Shown: positions 54,367 through 63,266, counted from the first letter of the stretch. The stretch is 64,000 nucleotides of DNA from Arthrobacter alpinus (GCF_001445575.1 NZ_CP013200.1:2604001-2668000); one strand, 5' to 3'. A program made the numbers and translations. The notes: generated by a model not told the origin, from the sequence alone.

Positions 54367-54966
54367 CTACAGGGTGGCGAGCAGGTCCTGCATGGCCTTG
54401 ATCTCGGTCTCCTGGGAGGAAACGATGCTCTTGGCCAGGGCCACAGCATCGGCGTCATGGCCGTCAGCGACCTCGGTTTGGGCCATCTCCACGGCTCCTT
54501 CATGATGGGCGATCATCTGGGTGAGGAACAGCTTGCTCGCCTCCTGGCCCTCGGCGGCGTTGAGTTTGTCCAAGTCGGCCGAGGTCATCATGCCGTTCAT
54601 CGAGTGGCCACCTGCCATGGCCGTTGGTTCGGACCACCCGGTCAGCCAGGTGGTCATCTTCTCGATTTCCGGGTCTTGGGCGGCCTTGATTTCTTCGGCC
54701 AGTGCCGTGATCTTGGCGTCGAGGTCGGTCTTGGTGAGCATGATGTCGCTCATTTCCACGGCTTGGACGTGGTGGGGGATCATCATTTGGGCGAACATCG
54801 TGTCAGCGGCATTGTGATCAGTGCCGGTGACTGACGATTGCGTTGATGTGGCCGTGGAGCCGTGGTCCATGCCGGGCATGGACCCGCCGTCAGTCCCTGT
54901 GGAACAACCGGCCAGGGCGATCATGGCGGCAACAATGGTGGCGGAAACGATCAGTGATTTCTTCAT
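54367..54966 (-). CDS. DUF305 domain lipoprotein (copper-associated)
   Basis: 199 aa from the ATG at 54966 (MKKSLIVS), with lipobox MIALAGC. Two DUF305 half-repeats are visible: ADTMFAQMMIPHHVQAVEMSDIML and SKLFLTQMIAHHEGAVEMAQTEV, each with Met and His-His residues suited to Cu(I) binding. The linker is also Met/His-rich (GSMPGMDHGS). It is co-oriented with the copper ATPase and probably sequesters copper outside the cell. Confidence 0.92.
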   Translation of the reverse strand: MKKSLIVSATIVAAMIALAGCSTGTDGGSMPGMDHGSTATSTQSSVTGTDHNAADTMFAQMMIPHHVQAVEMSDIMLTKTDLDAKITALAEEIKAAQDPEIEKMTTWLTGWSEPTAMAGGHSMNGMMTSADLDKLNAAEGQEASKLFLTQMIAHHEGAVEMAQTEVADGHDADAVALAKSIVSSQETEIKAMQDLLATL

Positions 54967-55070
54967 AACAAAACAGTCCTTCACTCAAACTCTTCGAATT
55001 TTGGCAGTCGCACCCGTTCGAGGGCGCGTCAATGAGTGCCCGTGAAAGTTCCACGGGCGGATTCATCGGA

Positions 55071-55550
55071 TTACGTTCTGCTGATCGAGAGTTTCTCAAG
55101 TGATGGAGGATCGGGAATGCGATCCGACGATTTGTGCCCCGGAGCGACGGCGAATCCTGTTCCGGGCGCATGGGTGCTCAGTGTTCCCGGCAGTGGAAGG
55201 TTGAGCACCGGGGGGCTCACCGTGGGCGTGCAGTCTCCGTGCATTGCCATGGAGGCGGCGCAGCCATCGGAGGAGCACTCGCATTCGGGTGCGGCGTTGA
55301 CTTGTCCCAGTGCGGAGGCACTGGTCGAGTGGCCAGCTTCTGCAGCGAGGTGGACAGGGCTGCTTGAGTGCTTGGTCATGGCCTGTTCCATCATCGCGGC
55401 ACTCATGCCGGAGTGTGCCGAGGCGACTGCTGGTGCACCATTGACCACATGCATTCCCATGATGCCGCCAATAATGGCAAGCACGACGGCGAGCAACCCG
55501 CCCCAGCGCAGAAAGGCTCCCGCAGTGGGGGCGTTATTGGGGAATCGCAT
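55071..55550 (-). CDS. DUF6153 family protein
   Basis: 159 aa from the ATG at 55550 (MRFPNN); Met at 55571 (MDRKDP) is an alternative. One N-terminal helix (WGGLLAVVLAIIGGIMGMHVV), then a His/Met/Cys-containing periplasmic part (PECECSSDGCAASMAMHGDCTP). The length and HGDC...P pattern fit DUF6153, a small actinobacterial family near copper genes. Metal binding is an inference. Confidence 0.75.
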   Translation of the reverse strand: MRFPNNAPTAGAFLRWGGLLAVVLAIIGGIMGMHVVNGAPAVASAHSGMSAAMMEQAMTKHSSSPVHLAAEAGHSTSASALGQVNAAPECECSSDGCAASMAMHGDCTPTVSPPVLNLPLPGTLSTHAPGTGFAVAPGHKSSDRIPDPPSLEKLSISRT

Positions 55551-55635
55551 TGTGGGGTCCTTTCTGTCCATCAGATCGGTTGCGTAAATCGTTGTGTAGT
55601 GTACGGGGGCAATCTGGGTGATTGCTGCGAGCCGA

Positions 55636-57750
55636 TTATCGGACGTCGGCGGGGTTGAGCTTGAGCCGGCGGAGCAGCTGGGCATTGAGTGCCACCACAA
55701 TCGTGGACAATGACATCAACACCGCCCCGGCGGCGGGGGAGAGCACGATTCCGGCGAAGGCCAGGACCCCGGCGGCCAGGGGGACAGAGATGATGTTGTA
55801 GCCGGTGGCCCAGATCAGGTTTTGCCACATCTTGCGGTAGCTGGCGTGGGAGAGATCCACCATGGACAGCACTGCCCGGGGGTCGTTGCCGGCGAGCACC
55901 ACACCGGCCGATTCCATGGCGACATCGGTGCCGGCACCGATCGCGATGCCAACCTCGGCCCGGGCCAGGGCAGGGGCGTCGTTGACGCCGTCGCCGACCA
56001 TGGCCACCTTCAGCCCCCGGGCTTGTAGCTCGGCGACTTTCTGGTCCTTGTCCTGGGGCAGGACCTCGGCGAACACCTCGTCGATGTGCAGCTCTGCAGC
56101 TACGGCTGTGGCGACTTGGCGGGCGTCCCCGGTGATCATGGCGACCTTGATGCCACGGTTTTGCAGGGCCGCAATGGCTTGGCGGGACTCCTCACGGACT
56201 TCATCCTCCAGCGCGACGGCACCAATGACGGATCCGTCCCTGATCACGTGCAAAATGGATGCACCACGTTCCTTCCAGGACGCGGTCGTATCCATGAAGC
56301 CTGCGGGCTCTGATGCTCCGAGTTCTGCGAGCAGGGCCGGTCCGCCCACTGCAGCCTTGACTCCGTTGACGACGGCCTGGACGCCGCGTCCGGTCAGGGA
56401 CTGGAAACCCGACGCGGCCACGGCCGGATAGCCGGATTGTTTGGCAGCGGCGATGATCGCCCTGGCGACCGGGTGTTCGCTATCCGATTCAACAGCGGCG
56501 GCAAGGGCCAACAGCTCATCCGTTGTGACGCCGTCGGCCGCTACTACGCCGGTGACGGCGGGTTCGCCCTTGGTGAGTGTTCCGGTCTTGTCGAAGAGGA
56601 CGACGTCGATGGTGCGCATCCTCTCAAGTGCCATGCGGTTCTTGATCAACACACCGGCCCGGGCCGCGCGTTCGGTGGAGATGGCGATGACCAAGGGGAT
56701 GGCCAAGCCCAAAGCGTGCGGGCAGGCAATGACCAGCACGGTCACGGTGCGGGTGACGGCGTCGGGAATGCTGCCCAACAGTGACCAGACAATGAAGGTA
56801 ATGACGCCGGCGCCTGCGGCAAAGTAAAACAGGAACGCAGCCGCCTTATCGGCCAGGGCCTGGGCTCGGGAGGTGGATGACTGTGCTTCCGCGACGAGCC
56901 GCTGAATCCCCGCCAGGGCGGTGTCGTCCCCAACTGCTGTGACTTTGACTCGCAAGGAGTTGTCGGTGGCGACGGTCCCGGCCACGACCGGGTCCCCAAT
57001 CGTGCGGGGGACAGTTTTGGATTCACCGGTGATCATGGATTCGTCGATCTCGGCGGAGCCGTCAGTGATGGTGCCGTCGGCCGGCATCCGGGCACCGGAG
57101 CGGACCAGCACGACGTCGTTCGTCCTGAGTTCGGTGATGCTGATGGTCTCGGTGCCGCCGTCGATGACCCGTTCCGCTTCATCGGGCAGCAATGCGGCCA
57201 GCGCGTCGAGGGCGCCGCGTGCTGATCCGAGGGCCCGCATTTCAATCCAGTGTCCCAGCAGCATGATGGCGACCAGCAGGGCCAGTTCCCACCAGAAATC
57301 CAAATCGAAGCCGCCGATGCCCAAACTGGTCACCCAAGAGGCGATAAAGGCCACGGTGATGGCCATGGAGATCAGCAGCATCATGCCGGGCTGTCTGGCC
57401 TTGATTTCCTGCCATCCGCCCTTGAGGAACGGCTGGCCGCCATAGAAGAAAATGACGGTTCCCAGCAGCGGCGCAATCCAGGTTGAACCCGTAAACTGCG
57501 GCGGGGTGTATCCGAGCAGGTGCCCAACCATCGGGCTGAAGAATACGACCGGGATCGAGAGGATCAGGGTCAGCCAGAACCTGTTCTTGAACATGGCGGT
57601 GCTGTGCCCGGCATGCTGGCCTGCAGTATGAACGGCATGGTCATCATGGTCCATGCCCCCGTGTCCCATGGCCGAGTGATCCATACTGGGCGCCTGTGTC
57701 TGCGTCATCGTGTGGTGTTCGTGATTGAGCTTGTTCTCGGGCGTTTCCAT
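55636..57750 (-). CDS. Copper-translocating P-type ATPase, CopB type (CPH motif)
   Basis: About 704 aa from the ATG at 57750 (METPENKLN); the longer open frame upstream is not conserved. A His/Met-rich N-terminus (NHEHHTMTQ..MDHSAMGHGGMDHDDH) replaces a heavy-metal-associated domain. Eight membrane helices carry the CPH transport motif (VIACPHALGLAIP), which marks the P1B-3/CopB group. DKTGTLT, GDG(V)NDAP and the SEHP-type nucleotide motif are all complete. It exports copper or silver. Confidence 0.93.
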   Translation of the reverse strand: METPENKLNHEHHTMTQTQAPSMDHSAMGHGGMDHDDHAVHTAGQHAGHSTAMFKNRFWLTLILSIPVVFFSPMVGHLLGYTPPQFTGSTWIAPLLGTVIFFYGGQPFLKGGWQEIKARQPGMMLLISMAITVAFIASWVTSLGIGGFDLDFWWELALLVAIMLLGHWIEMRALGSARGALDALAALLPDEAERVIDGGTETISITELRTNDVVLVRSGARMPADGTITDGSAEIDESMITGESKTVPRTIGDPVVAGTVATDNSLRVKVTAVGDDTALAGIQRLVAEAQSSTSRAQALADKAAAFLFYFAAGAGVITFIVWSLLGSIPDAVTRTVTVLVIACPHALGLAIPLVIAISTERAARAGVLIKNRMALERMRTIDVVLFDKTGTLTKGEPAVTGVVAADGVTTDELLALAAAVESDSEHPVARAIIAAAKQSGYPAVAASGFQSLTGRGVQAVVNGVKAAVGGPALLAELGASEPAGFMDTTASWKERGASILHVIRDGSVIGAVALEDEVREESRQAIAALQNRGIKVAMITGDARQVATAVAAELHIDEVFAEVLPQDKDQKVAELQARGLKVAMVGDGVNDAPALARAEVGIAIGAGTDVAMESAGVVLAGNDPRAVLSMVDLSHASYRKMWQNLIWATGYNIISVPLAAGVLAFAGIVLSPAAGAVLMSLSTIVVALNAQLLRRLKLNPADVR

Positions 57751-57791
57751 GGCTCTCCCTGATGGCTTGGAATGGTGGTTGTCAACCAACT

Positions 57792-58100
57792 TCAGAGGAC
57801 CGTGTAGCCTGCAGACACAACGGCAGCGCGTATTGTTTCCTGTGTTGCCGGACCGGCGACTGTCAGGGTTGAGGTGGACCCTGCTACCAGAGTAACGGTC
57901 ACTGAATCTACGCCGGCTACGGCGCGGACGGACTCCTCCACGGTCTGGACGCAATGCCCACAGGTCAGCCCTTCCAGCTCATATACCGTCCCTGATGCCT
58001 CGGATGGCTGGGCGGAAATTGTCGGAGTAGAGCAGCACGCGCAGGAACTGTCCTGGGTAGGCGTCAGGTTGAGGTCTTCACGGTTGTTGGTTCCGCACAT
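57792..58100 (-). CDS. Heavy-metal-associated (CopZ-like) protein
   Basis: 102 aa. The C-terminal HMA domain has the metal-binding loop LTCGHCVQTVEESV (usual GMxCxxC). An N-terminal extension contains further cysteines (SCACC). It is the first gene of the leftward copper operon, 41 bp before the ATPase, and probably hands copper to it. Confidence 0.9.
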   Translation of the reverse strand: MCGTNNREDLNLTPTQDSSCACCSTPTISAQPSEASGTVYELEGLTCGHCVQTVEESVRAVAGVDSVTVTLVAGSTSTLTVAGPATQETIRAAVVSAGYTVL

Positions 58101-58211
58101 ATCGGATGAGTCCTTAGAAAGAGGATGAATTGTGCGTTGTGGGTTGAACGGCAGTGGCGACCGGAAAGATCAACGGCGGCGACAAACTACTTCACTGACA
58201 ACACTCCAAAT

Positions 58212-58228
58212 ATACCCCCTAGGGGTAT
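58212..58228. promoter_or_regulatory. CsoR-type copper operator
   Basis: ATACCCCCTAGGGGTAT is a near-perfect palindrome matching the known CsoR box (TACCCC...GGGGTA). It lies 112 bases upstream of the copZ start, in the promoter region of the copper operon. No csoR gene is in the window. Confidence 0.85.
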
Positions 58229-58360
58229 CTGCGTCAAGGCGTGGAAATTGTGATTTAGGCGTCACAGACAGGGAATTTGCTCATTGGGGGGAAGGTGCAG
58301 TCGAGGAGAACCGAAAAATCCACCAGTTTAGGAGTCGCTGAGGCAGGTGGAAGCTGGTCC

Positions 58361-58540
58361 CTAGATGGCAGGCATGGACACCCGCACAAAGCGTTGCATC
58401 TTGTTGGACGCGCCAACGTCTAGGACTGCGCCGTCAAGTTTGGTTGCGTGGTCGCGACTTCCGCTGATCACGACGCCTTCAAAGTTGCGTCCGTTCCACT
58501 CGCTGGAGGAATCGCTTCCGAGAGATGGCAAGCGACGGAG
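58361..58540 (-). pseudogene. Possible C-terminal gene remnant
   Basis: Leftward reading gives SSSEWNGRNFEGVVISGSRDHATKLDGAVLDVGASNKMQRFVRVSMPAI-stop, which has protein-like composition. There is no start and no known family. It lies just before unit D. Confidence 0.35.
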
Positions 58541-58644
58541 CAGGCATCGAAGGATCCTATTTCGATTCCGTCCGTGACCAGTAAAGTCCCTGCTTGCGAC
58601 AGCTTCCTCTTCCCAAGCAGCAATGCAGTAGCCTGCCAAATGCG

Positions 58645-59047
58645 GCGATCGGAGGCCCAACACTAATCCGCGCCAACCCGTAGGTGTTATGTTGTTCCAA
58701 ATCCGCGGAATCTCGCAATCTTTGCGTCTGTGGACGGGAAAAGGGGGAGTCCGTCCTGCTGAAAAGGGGGAGTAAAATTGGCGGAAAATTTTGACGAATT
58801 GGGGGAGTAAAAGGGGTGTTGGCCTTGAGTGCCTCTGACCTGCGAGGTATAACCGCAGGTCAGAGGCACTTTTGTGCACCGGGCCGGACTCGAACCGGCG
58901 GCCAAGAGAATCTAGCCATCTGGATGTCACGGGGTGCAGATGGCTATCAAAATTCGTGTCTTTTCGGGAATCTTCTCCCTTTTTGACTCCCACGATATGT
59001 CAGTAATCGCCGTAGTTTTCGGTTGAATTAGATGGGTAAAAGATGAG
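58645..59047. repeat. Att-like repeat unit D with tRNA 3'-end fragment and intact terminator hairpin
   Basis: The best-preserved unit. CGATCGGAGG (58645) and boundary motif GGGGGAGTAAAAGGGGTG (58801-58818), with a second GGGGGAGTAAAATTGG at 58766-58781, come first. Then a near-perfect hairpin, GTGCCTCTGACCTGCG with its complement, precedes the tRNA-derived piece (58875-58909). On the minus strand this is a tRNA 3' end followed by its terminator. It ends with GATGGGTAAAAGATGAG (59031-59047). The right part is nearly identical to unit B. Confidence 0.85.
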
Positions 59048-59249
59048 CGACGATCCAGCATCTGTTGACGTCGTTCAGCTTCACCTTCGCATATCTGCCA
59101 AATCAGGTCCATCAGCGCCACGCAATCGGGTGCAGGCCCGAGCCAATGGCTACCATTTTACGCTTGATAGATTGGTCGGTCTATTAACCGTCTCAGGCAG
59201 TCGCCCCGCCATCAGCGGGTGTCGCAGCCGCAGAATCTTCACCGTGGTA

Positions 59250-59951
59250 TCAATCAGTGACACTGTCATTGCTCTCGCCAAGTGGAAGCCACTGGGTCAG
59301 GGCCTGCAAGATGACGTTGAGCCCAATCTCGAACTCATCACCGAAGTCGTAACCGGGTTTGAGTATGTGCTCGGTGGCAATCTCAGCCATGTGGGGGTAT
59401 TCGCCGGCGAGGAACAGCTCCACGATTGGCGTAGCGACTTCCGCAGCCGTGTCTGGTCCGCTGAAGGGGAGTGCGGCCTCCTGGAGGGCGAATCCGTAGA
59501 TGTAGCTATCCAGCAGGGAGTAAGCATGCGCCGTCAGGGCCACCGAAAACCCTGCGTGTCGCAGCACGCCAAGGGTTGCGTCATGGTGGCGGAGCGTTGC
59601 CGGGCCAGGGGACGTCCGGGACTCCAGCAGTCCGATGGCCCACGGGTGGCGTCGCAGTGCCTGGCGGACGGAGTCGGCGCGGCGGCGCATCTCGGACTGC
59701 CAGCCACCCCGGGTGGAGGGTAGCTCGATTTCACTGAAAACCATGTCAATGATGGCGTCAAGGATCTCGCCCTTATTGGCCACGTAGTAGTAAAGCGACA
59801 TTGGCTTGACGCCCAGGGCCTGCGCGAGCGAGCGCATGGTTAATGTTGCGATGCCCGACTGGTCGGCGATCTGAACAGCGCCTTCCAGTACCCGTTCCCG
59901 ACTAAGCGGCGGACGGTCCCGGATCGGCTCAACAATTTCTTCCACGATCAT
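59250..59951 (-). CDS. TetR/AcrR family transcriptional regulator
   Basis: 233 aa. N-terminal HTH: LSRERVLEGAVQIADQSGIATLTMRSLAQALGVKPMSLYYYVANKGEILDAIIDMV, with the class SLYYYVxNK. The C-terminal ligand domain is of TetR_C type. It is divergent from the alcohol dehydrogenase with a palindrome between them, so it probably represses that gene. Confidence 0.92.
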   Translation of the reverse strand: MIVEEIVEPIRDRPPLSRERVLEGAVQIADQSGIATLTMRSLAQALGVKPMSLYYYVANKGEILDAIIDMVFSEIELPSTRGGWQSEMRRRADSVRQALRRHPWAIGLLESRTSPGPATLRHHDATLGVLRHAGFSVALTAHAYSLLDSYIYGFALQEAALPFSGPDTAAEVATPIVELFLAGEYPHMAEIATEHILKPGYDFGDEFEIGLNVILQALTQWLPLGESNDSVTD

Positions 59952-59994
59952 GGACCAAGACTATCGTATTTTCGTACGCCGTAAGATAGAGTGA

Positions 59995-60007
59995 CTTACT
60001 AAGTAAG
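59995..60007. promoter_or_regulatory. Palindromic candidate operator between tetR and the dehydrogenase
   Basis: CTTAC-TAA-GTAAG is a perfect 5-bp inverted repeat with a 3-base centre, between the divergent genes. A second, looser repeat (CTATC...GATAG, 59961-59989) lies beside it. Confidence 0.55.
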
Positions 60008-60035
60008 GTGCGAAATGGATTGAAAGGAAACCATC

Positions 60036-61070
60036 GTGATGAGCCATGCTGGGAACGAGGAAAGCAGTCAGGGTTCTGACCATCAGGTAAGGGACGAAGC
60101 TTCGATGCGTGCCATCGTGCGGGAGCGCTATGGCGATGCTGGTGTCCTCCATGTGGCGCACGTTGACCGCCCGGATGTGAAGGACGATGAAGTGCTCGTG
60201 CGGGTCCAGGCCGCGGGTCTGGACCGCGGGACTTGGCATTTGATGAGCGGCCGGCCGTACGCCATGCGGCTCGTTACCGGGCTCCGTCAGCCAAAGAACC
60301 CGACGTTGGGTCTGGATCTCGCCGGGACAGTCGTGGCGGTCGGTGCGGCAGTGACCCGGTTCGCAGTCGGCGACGCCGTCTTTGGCTTCGGCCAAGGATC
60401 GTTTGCCGAGTTCGCGGCAGCCAAGGAAGCCAAACTGGCCTTGAAGCCGGCAGGCTTGTCCTTTGAGCTGGCCGCCGTCATCCCGGTGTCTGCGGTCACT
60501 GCGTTGCAGGCGCTGCGCGACGTCGGGCGCGTTCAAGCTGGACACAAGGTCTTGGTCACCGGGGCTTCTGGCGGTGTGGGCAGCTATGCGGTGCAAATAG
60601 CAAAGGCCTTTGGCGCCGAAGCCACCGGCACCTGCAGTACCGCAAAGATCGACTTTGTCGGCTCCCTCGGGGCCGACAAGGTGATCGACTACACCCGGGT
60701 GGACTTCGCCGACGGCAGTCAGCATTATGACCTGATCATAGACTTCGCCGGAAATCCGTCGCTATCCCGGCTTCGCCGCGCGCTCACGTCGACCGGCACG
60801 GCGGTCGTCGGAGGAGGCGAACAGGGCGGCAACTTCACCGGAATGGGCCGCCAGCTGCGGGCCCTAGCCATATCGCCGCTGGTATCCCAACGGCTGACCA
60901 TGTTCGCCGCCAAACAACGCGCAGCAGACCTTGAAGAAATTACCGGCCTCATCAATGCCGGCAAGGTGACGCCGTGCCTGGACAGGGCCTTCCCGCTGGA
61001 GGAGGCGGCGGAGGCCATGCGCTACCTCGAAAGCGGCAAAGCACGCGGAAAAGTTGCCATCACACTTTGA
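60036..61070 (+). CDS. NAD(P)-dependent alcohol dehydrogenase / quinone reductase-like (MDR family)
   Basis: 344 aa; the conserved part begins at the ATG at 60105 (MRAIVRERYGDAGVL), which is an alternative start. Features: GLDLAGTVVAVGAAVTRFAVGDAVFGFG, the Rossmann motif VLVTGASGGVGSYAVQIAKAFGAEATGTCS and the C-terminal AAEAMRYLESGKARGKVAITL. Catalytic-zinc ligands are not apparent (GLDRGTWH instead of CG.D), so it belongs with zinc-independent quinone oxidoreductases. Confidence 0.9.
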   Translation: MMSHAGNEESSQGSDHQVRDEASMRAIVRERYGDAGVLHVAHVDRPDVKDDEVLVRVQAAGLDRGTWHLMSGRPYAMRLVTGLRQPKNPTLGLDLAGTVVAVGAAVTRFAVGDAVFGFGQGSFAEFAAAKEAKLALKPAGLSFELAAVIPVSAVTALQALRDVGRVQAGHKVLVTGASGGVGSYAVQIAKAFGAEATGTCSTAKIDFVGSLGADKVIDYTRVDFADGSQHYDLIIDFAGNPSLSRLRRALTSTGTAVVGGGEQGGNFTGMGRQLRALAISPLVSQRLTMFAAKQRAADLEEITGLINAGKVTPCLDRAFPLEEAAEAMRYLESGKARGKVAITL

Positions 61071-61127
61071 ATACACCGATGGCGGGCATCCCGGAATCTC
61101 CCGAACTGTGGCACTGAAGGCATCGAA

Positions 61128-61964
61128 ATGAGCAAAAGAGCAGCACTAATAGCCGGTGGTGGGTCCGGCGAGCATTTGGTCTCACCTGTCGCTGCCGGTG
61201 GCTCGTGGATAGCCTCACGCACCGTGAGCTCGCGCCTTATTGGCGCGTTCTTCCTAGCCGGGTTTCTCACCTATGGGGTGGGATTCGCGCTGGTCTCGTC
61301 GGTGATCAGCGCTCCCGACCTTCTCTCGAGTATTGCCGCCCATCAGGCACCCCTGGTGATAGGTGCTTTTCTGATGTTGTTGAACACCGTCGTGGATGTC
61401 GGAAAGGCAGTACTATTTTTCCCGATCCTGGAGCGTTACGGCAGGAGAACGGCGATCGCCTACCTAGCCGCAATGATTGTAGAGGTGGTCGTCCTAACCG
61501 TGGGCGTGCTGAGCCTGCTAATGCTCAGCCCCATCGCCCACCAAGGCGCCATTGCCGGACAAGAGGCGTGGGCTGGCGGGCTCGGGTCACTCGCCGTGCA
61601 GGCCAACGCCACGGCGTACCAGATCGCCGAAATGACCCTGGCTTTGGGGTGCATGTTTCTGTTCTCTCTGCTGCTACGCAGCGGACTCATTCCGCGATTC
61701 CTTTCGGTATGGGGTTTGGCGGGCTACGCGTTGCTGTTGGTTGGCGAAATCGCCGAGATTTCCGGTCTTCCCATCAGCCTCGCCCTCTCAATCCCCGGAG
61801 GTTGGCTTGAGGTGACGTTGGGTTTATGGCTCATCTTCAAGGGGTTCTCTCCCATGGCCTATGCCCCAATGTCCGCTGATCAGGGCAGTCGCCGGATGGT
61901 GCAGGTAACGACGACGGCGGCAATTAGCTACGGATTGCCCTCACCATTTCTGCCAACAAGTTAG
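61128..61964 (+). CDS. DUF4386 domain-containing membrane protein
   Basis: 278 aa with about six membrane helices. The conserved parts (RLIGAFFLAGFLTYGVGFAL, VVDVGKAVLFFPILERYGRRTAIAYLAAMIVE, RSGLIPRFLSVWGLAGYALLL, PGGWLEVTLGLWLIFKGF) fit DUF4386. Function unknown. It lies between and co-oriented with two oxidoreductase genes, likely one operon. Confidence 0.9.
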   Translation: MSKRAALIAGGGSGEHLVSPVAAGGSWIASRTVSSRLIGAFFLAGFLTYGVGFALVSSVISAPDLLSSIAAHQAPLVIGAFLMLLNTVVDVGKAVLFFPILERYGRRTAIAYLAAMIVEVVVLTVGVLSLLMLSPIAHQGAIAGQEAWAGGLGSLAVQANATAYQIAEMTLALGCMFLFSLLLRSGLIPRFLSVWGLAGYALLLVGEIAEISGLPISLALSIPGGWLEVTLGLWLIFKGFSPMAYAPMSADQGSRRMVQVTTTAAISYGLPSPFLPTS

Positions 61965-61975
61965 CGAGTACGGAC

Positions 61976-62848
61976 ATGAGGCGAACAAGCACGACTGACA
62001 TGGCCGGGCGAAGCGTCCTGGTCACCGGGGGTACCGGAGGCATCGGCAAGGCAACCGCCGTCGGCCTAGCCAAGCTGGGCGCAAACGTAGCCATTACCGG
62101 GCGGGACCCGGGACGCCTTGAGAAGGCAGTGCGGGAGATTCGTGCCGCCGGAAACGGAAAGGTGGACGGATTCGCCGCCGACATGGCCTCCCAGACGGAG
62201 GTGCGGCGGCTGGTTGGGGAAGTCCTCCATCAGCTGCCCCGGCTTGAGGTGCTCGTCAACAATGTCGGCGGCTATTGGAATACCCGGCAAGTGACCGCCG
62301 ACGGGCTGGAGCGGACGTTTGCCCTGAATTACCTTGCGCCGTTCCTGCTCACCAACCTGCTGCTGGGGCGGCTCAAGGAATGTACCCCGTCGCGCATAGT
62401 CACTGTGTCCTCCCACGTGCAAGCCACTGGGCGCGTCGATTTCGACGACCTCCAAGGCGAACGGGACTATTCCGGTGCGCGCGCCTACAGTCAATCCAAA
62501 CTCGCTACCGTCCTCTTTACCCACGAATTGGCACAAAAACTCCAAGGTAGCCGGGTCACCGCCAACGCTTTGCACCCGGGAGTGGTCAGTACAGCGTTTG
62601 GGGCTGAGGACCCAGGCGCCGTCCAACGCCTTTTCCTGCCTGTCATGCGGCCGTTCATGAAGACTCCTGCTAGAGGCGCGGCCACGTCTATCCATGTTGC
62701 GTCAGCGCAGGAATTGGAACAGGTGACGGGTTGTTACTTTGCCAACAGCAAGCCCAAGAAATCCTCGCAACAAAGCTACGACAATACCGTCGCAAAACGC
62801 CTCTGGCAAGTGAGCGCCGATTTGGTCGGACTGGAATCAGTCCCCTGA
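61976..62848 (+). CDS. Short-chain dehydrogenase/reductase
   Basis: 290 aa. Cofactor motif VTGGTGGIGKATA (TGxxxGIG), the Asp after strand 3 (GFAADMAS), NNVGG and the active site Ser (VSSHV) with YSQSK (Tyr-x3-Lys). The sequence after it (LHPGVVSTAFG) fits the retinol-dehydrogenase-like SDR group. It starts 11 bp after the DUF4386 gene. Confidence 0.93.
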   Translation: MRRTSTTDMAGRSVLVTGGTGGIGKATAVGLAKLGANVAITGRDPGRLEKAVREIRAAGNGKVDGFAADMASQTEVRRLVGEVLHQLPRLEVLVNNVGGYWNTRQVTADGLERTFALNYLAPFLLTNLLLGRLKECTPSRIVTVSSHVQATGRVDFDDLQGERDYSGARAYSQSKLATVLFTHELAQKLQGSRVTANALHPGVVSTAFGAEDPGAVQRLFLPVMRPFMKTPARGAATSIHVASAQELEQVTGCYFANSKPKKSSQQSYDNTVAKRLWQVSADLVGLESVP

Positions 62849-62933
62849 AGCGCAAACAAGACATGTTACGAGTAGTGCCCTCACGGTGGCAGCGTCGAGT
62901 GGGCAGTTTTCGTCAGCTGGCGCTGGGGTCAAC

Positions 62934-63266
62934 TTAACTGGGCGCCTCAACATCTGCCCTTGGCGTGGTGGACCGCTTCTGTTCAGCTTTGAACAAGACG
63001 TCGAGAATCGCACCGACCGAGATTTCATCGAGACCTTCCCGACGGAGTGGCAGGGTCGGATTCACCTCGTAGAAGTTGCGGCTGCCTACCCGGCTGCGGG
63101 TCAGGTAACCTCCCTCTACCAAGTCCGACACGATCCGGTGTGCCGCCCGCTCCTGGACTCCCACGCTGTCTGCGATCTCACGGATCCGGATGCCCGGGTG
63201 GAGCGCGACGCAGTAGAGCGCATGCAGGTGATTGGTCATGAATCCCCATTTAGTCATGTTATCCAT
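62934..63266 (-). CDS. Winged-helix (MarR/ArsR-like) transcriptional regulator
   Basis: 110 aa from the ATG at 63266 (MDNMTKWGFMTNHLHALYCVALHPGIRIREIADSVGVQERAAHRIVSDLVEGGYLTRSRVGSRNFYEVNP); Met at 63257 or 63287 are alternatives. The wHTH fills most of the protein. Divergent from the DUF4389 gene, 194 bp apart. Confidence 0.82.
   Translation of the reverse strand: MDNMTKWGFMTNHLHALYCVALHPGIRIREIADSVGVQERAAHRIVSDLVEGGYLTRSRVGSRNFYEVNPTLPLRREGLDEISVGAILDVLFKAEQKRSTTPRADVEAPS

Noticed and set aside
37902..58909. The tRNA-like pieces as intact tRNA genes
   Set aside because: Only the T-arm and acceptor 3' strand can be recognised; no matching D-arm, anticodon arm or 5' acceptor strand is present in any copy.
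37651..59047. A CRISPR array or phage structural region in the repeat-rich zone
   Set aside because: The repeats are ~400 bp and kilobases apart, there are no short regularly spaced repeats, no cas genes and no phage structural genes.
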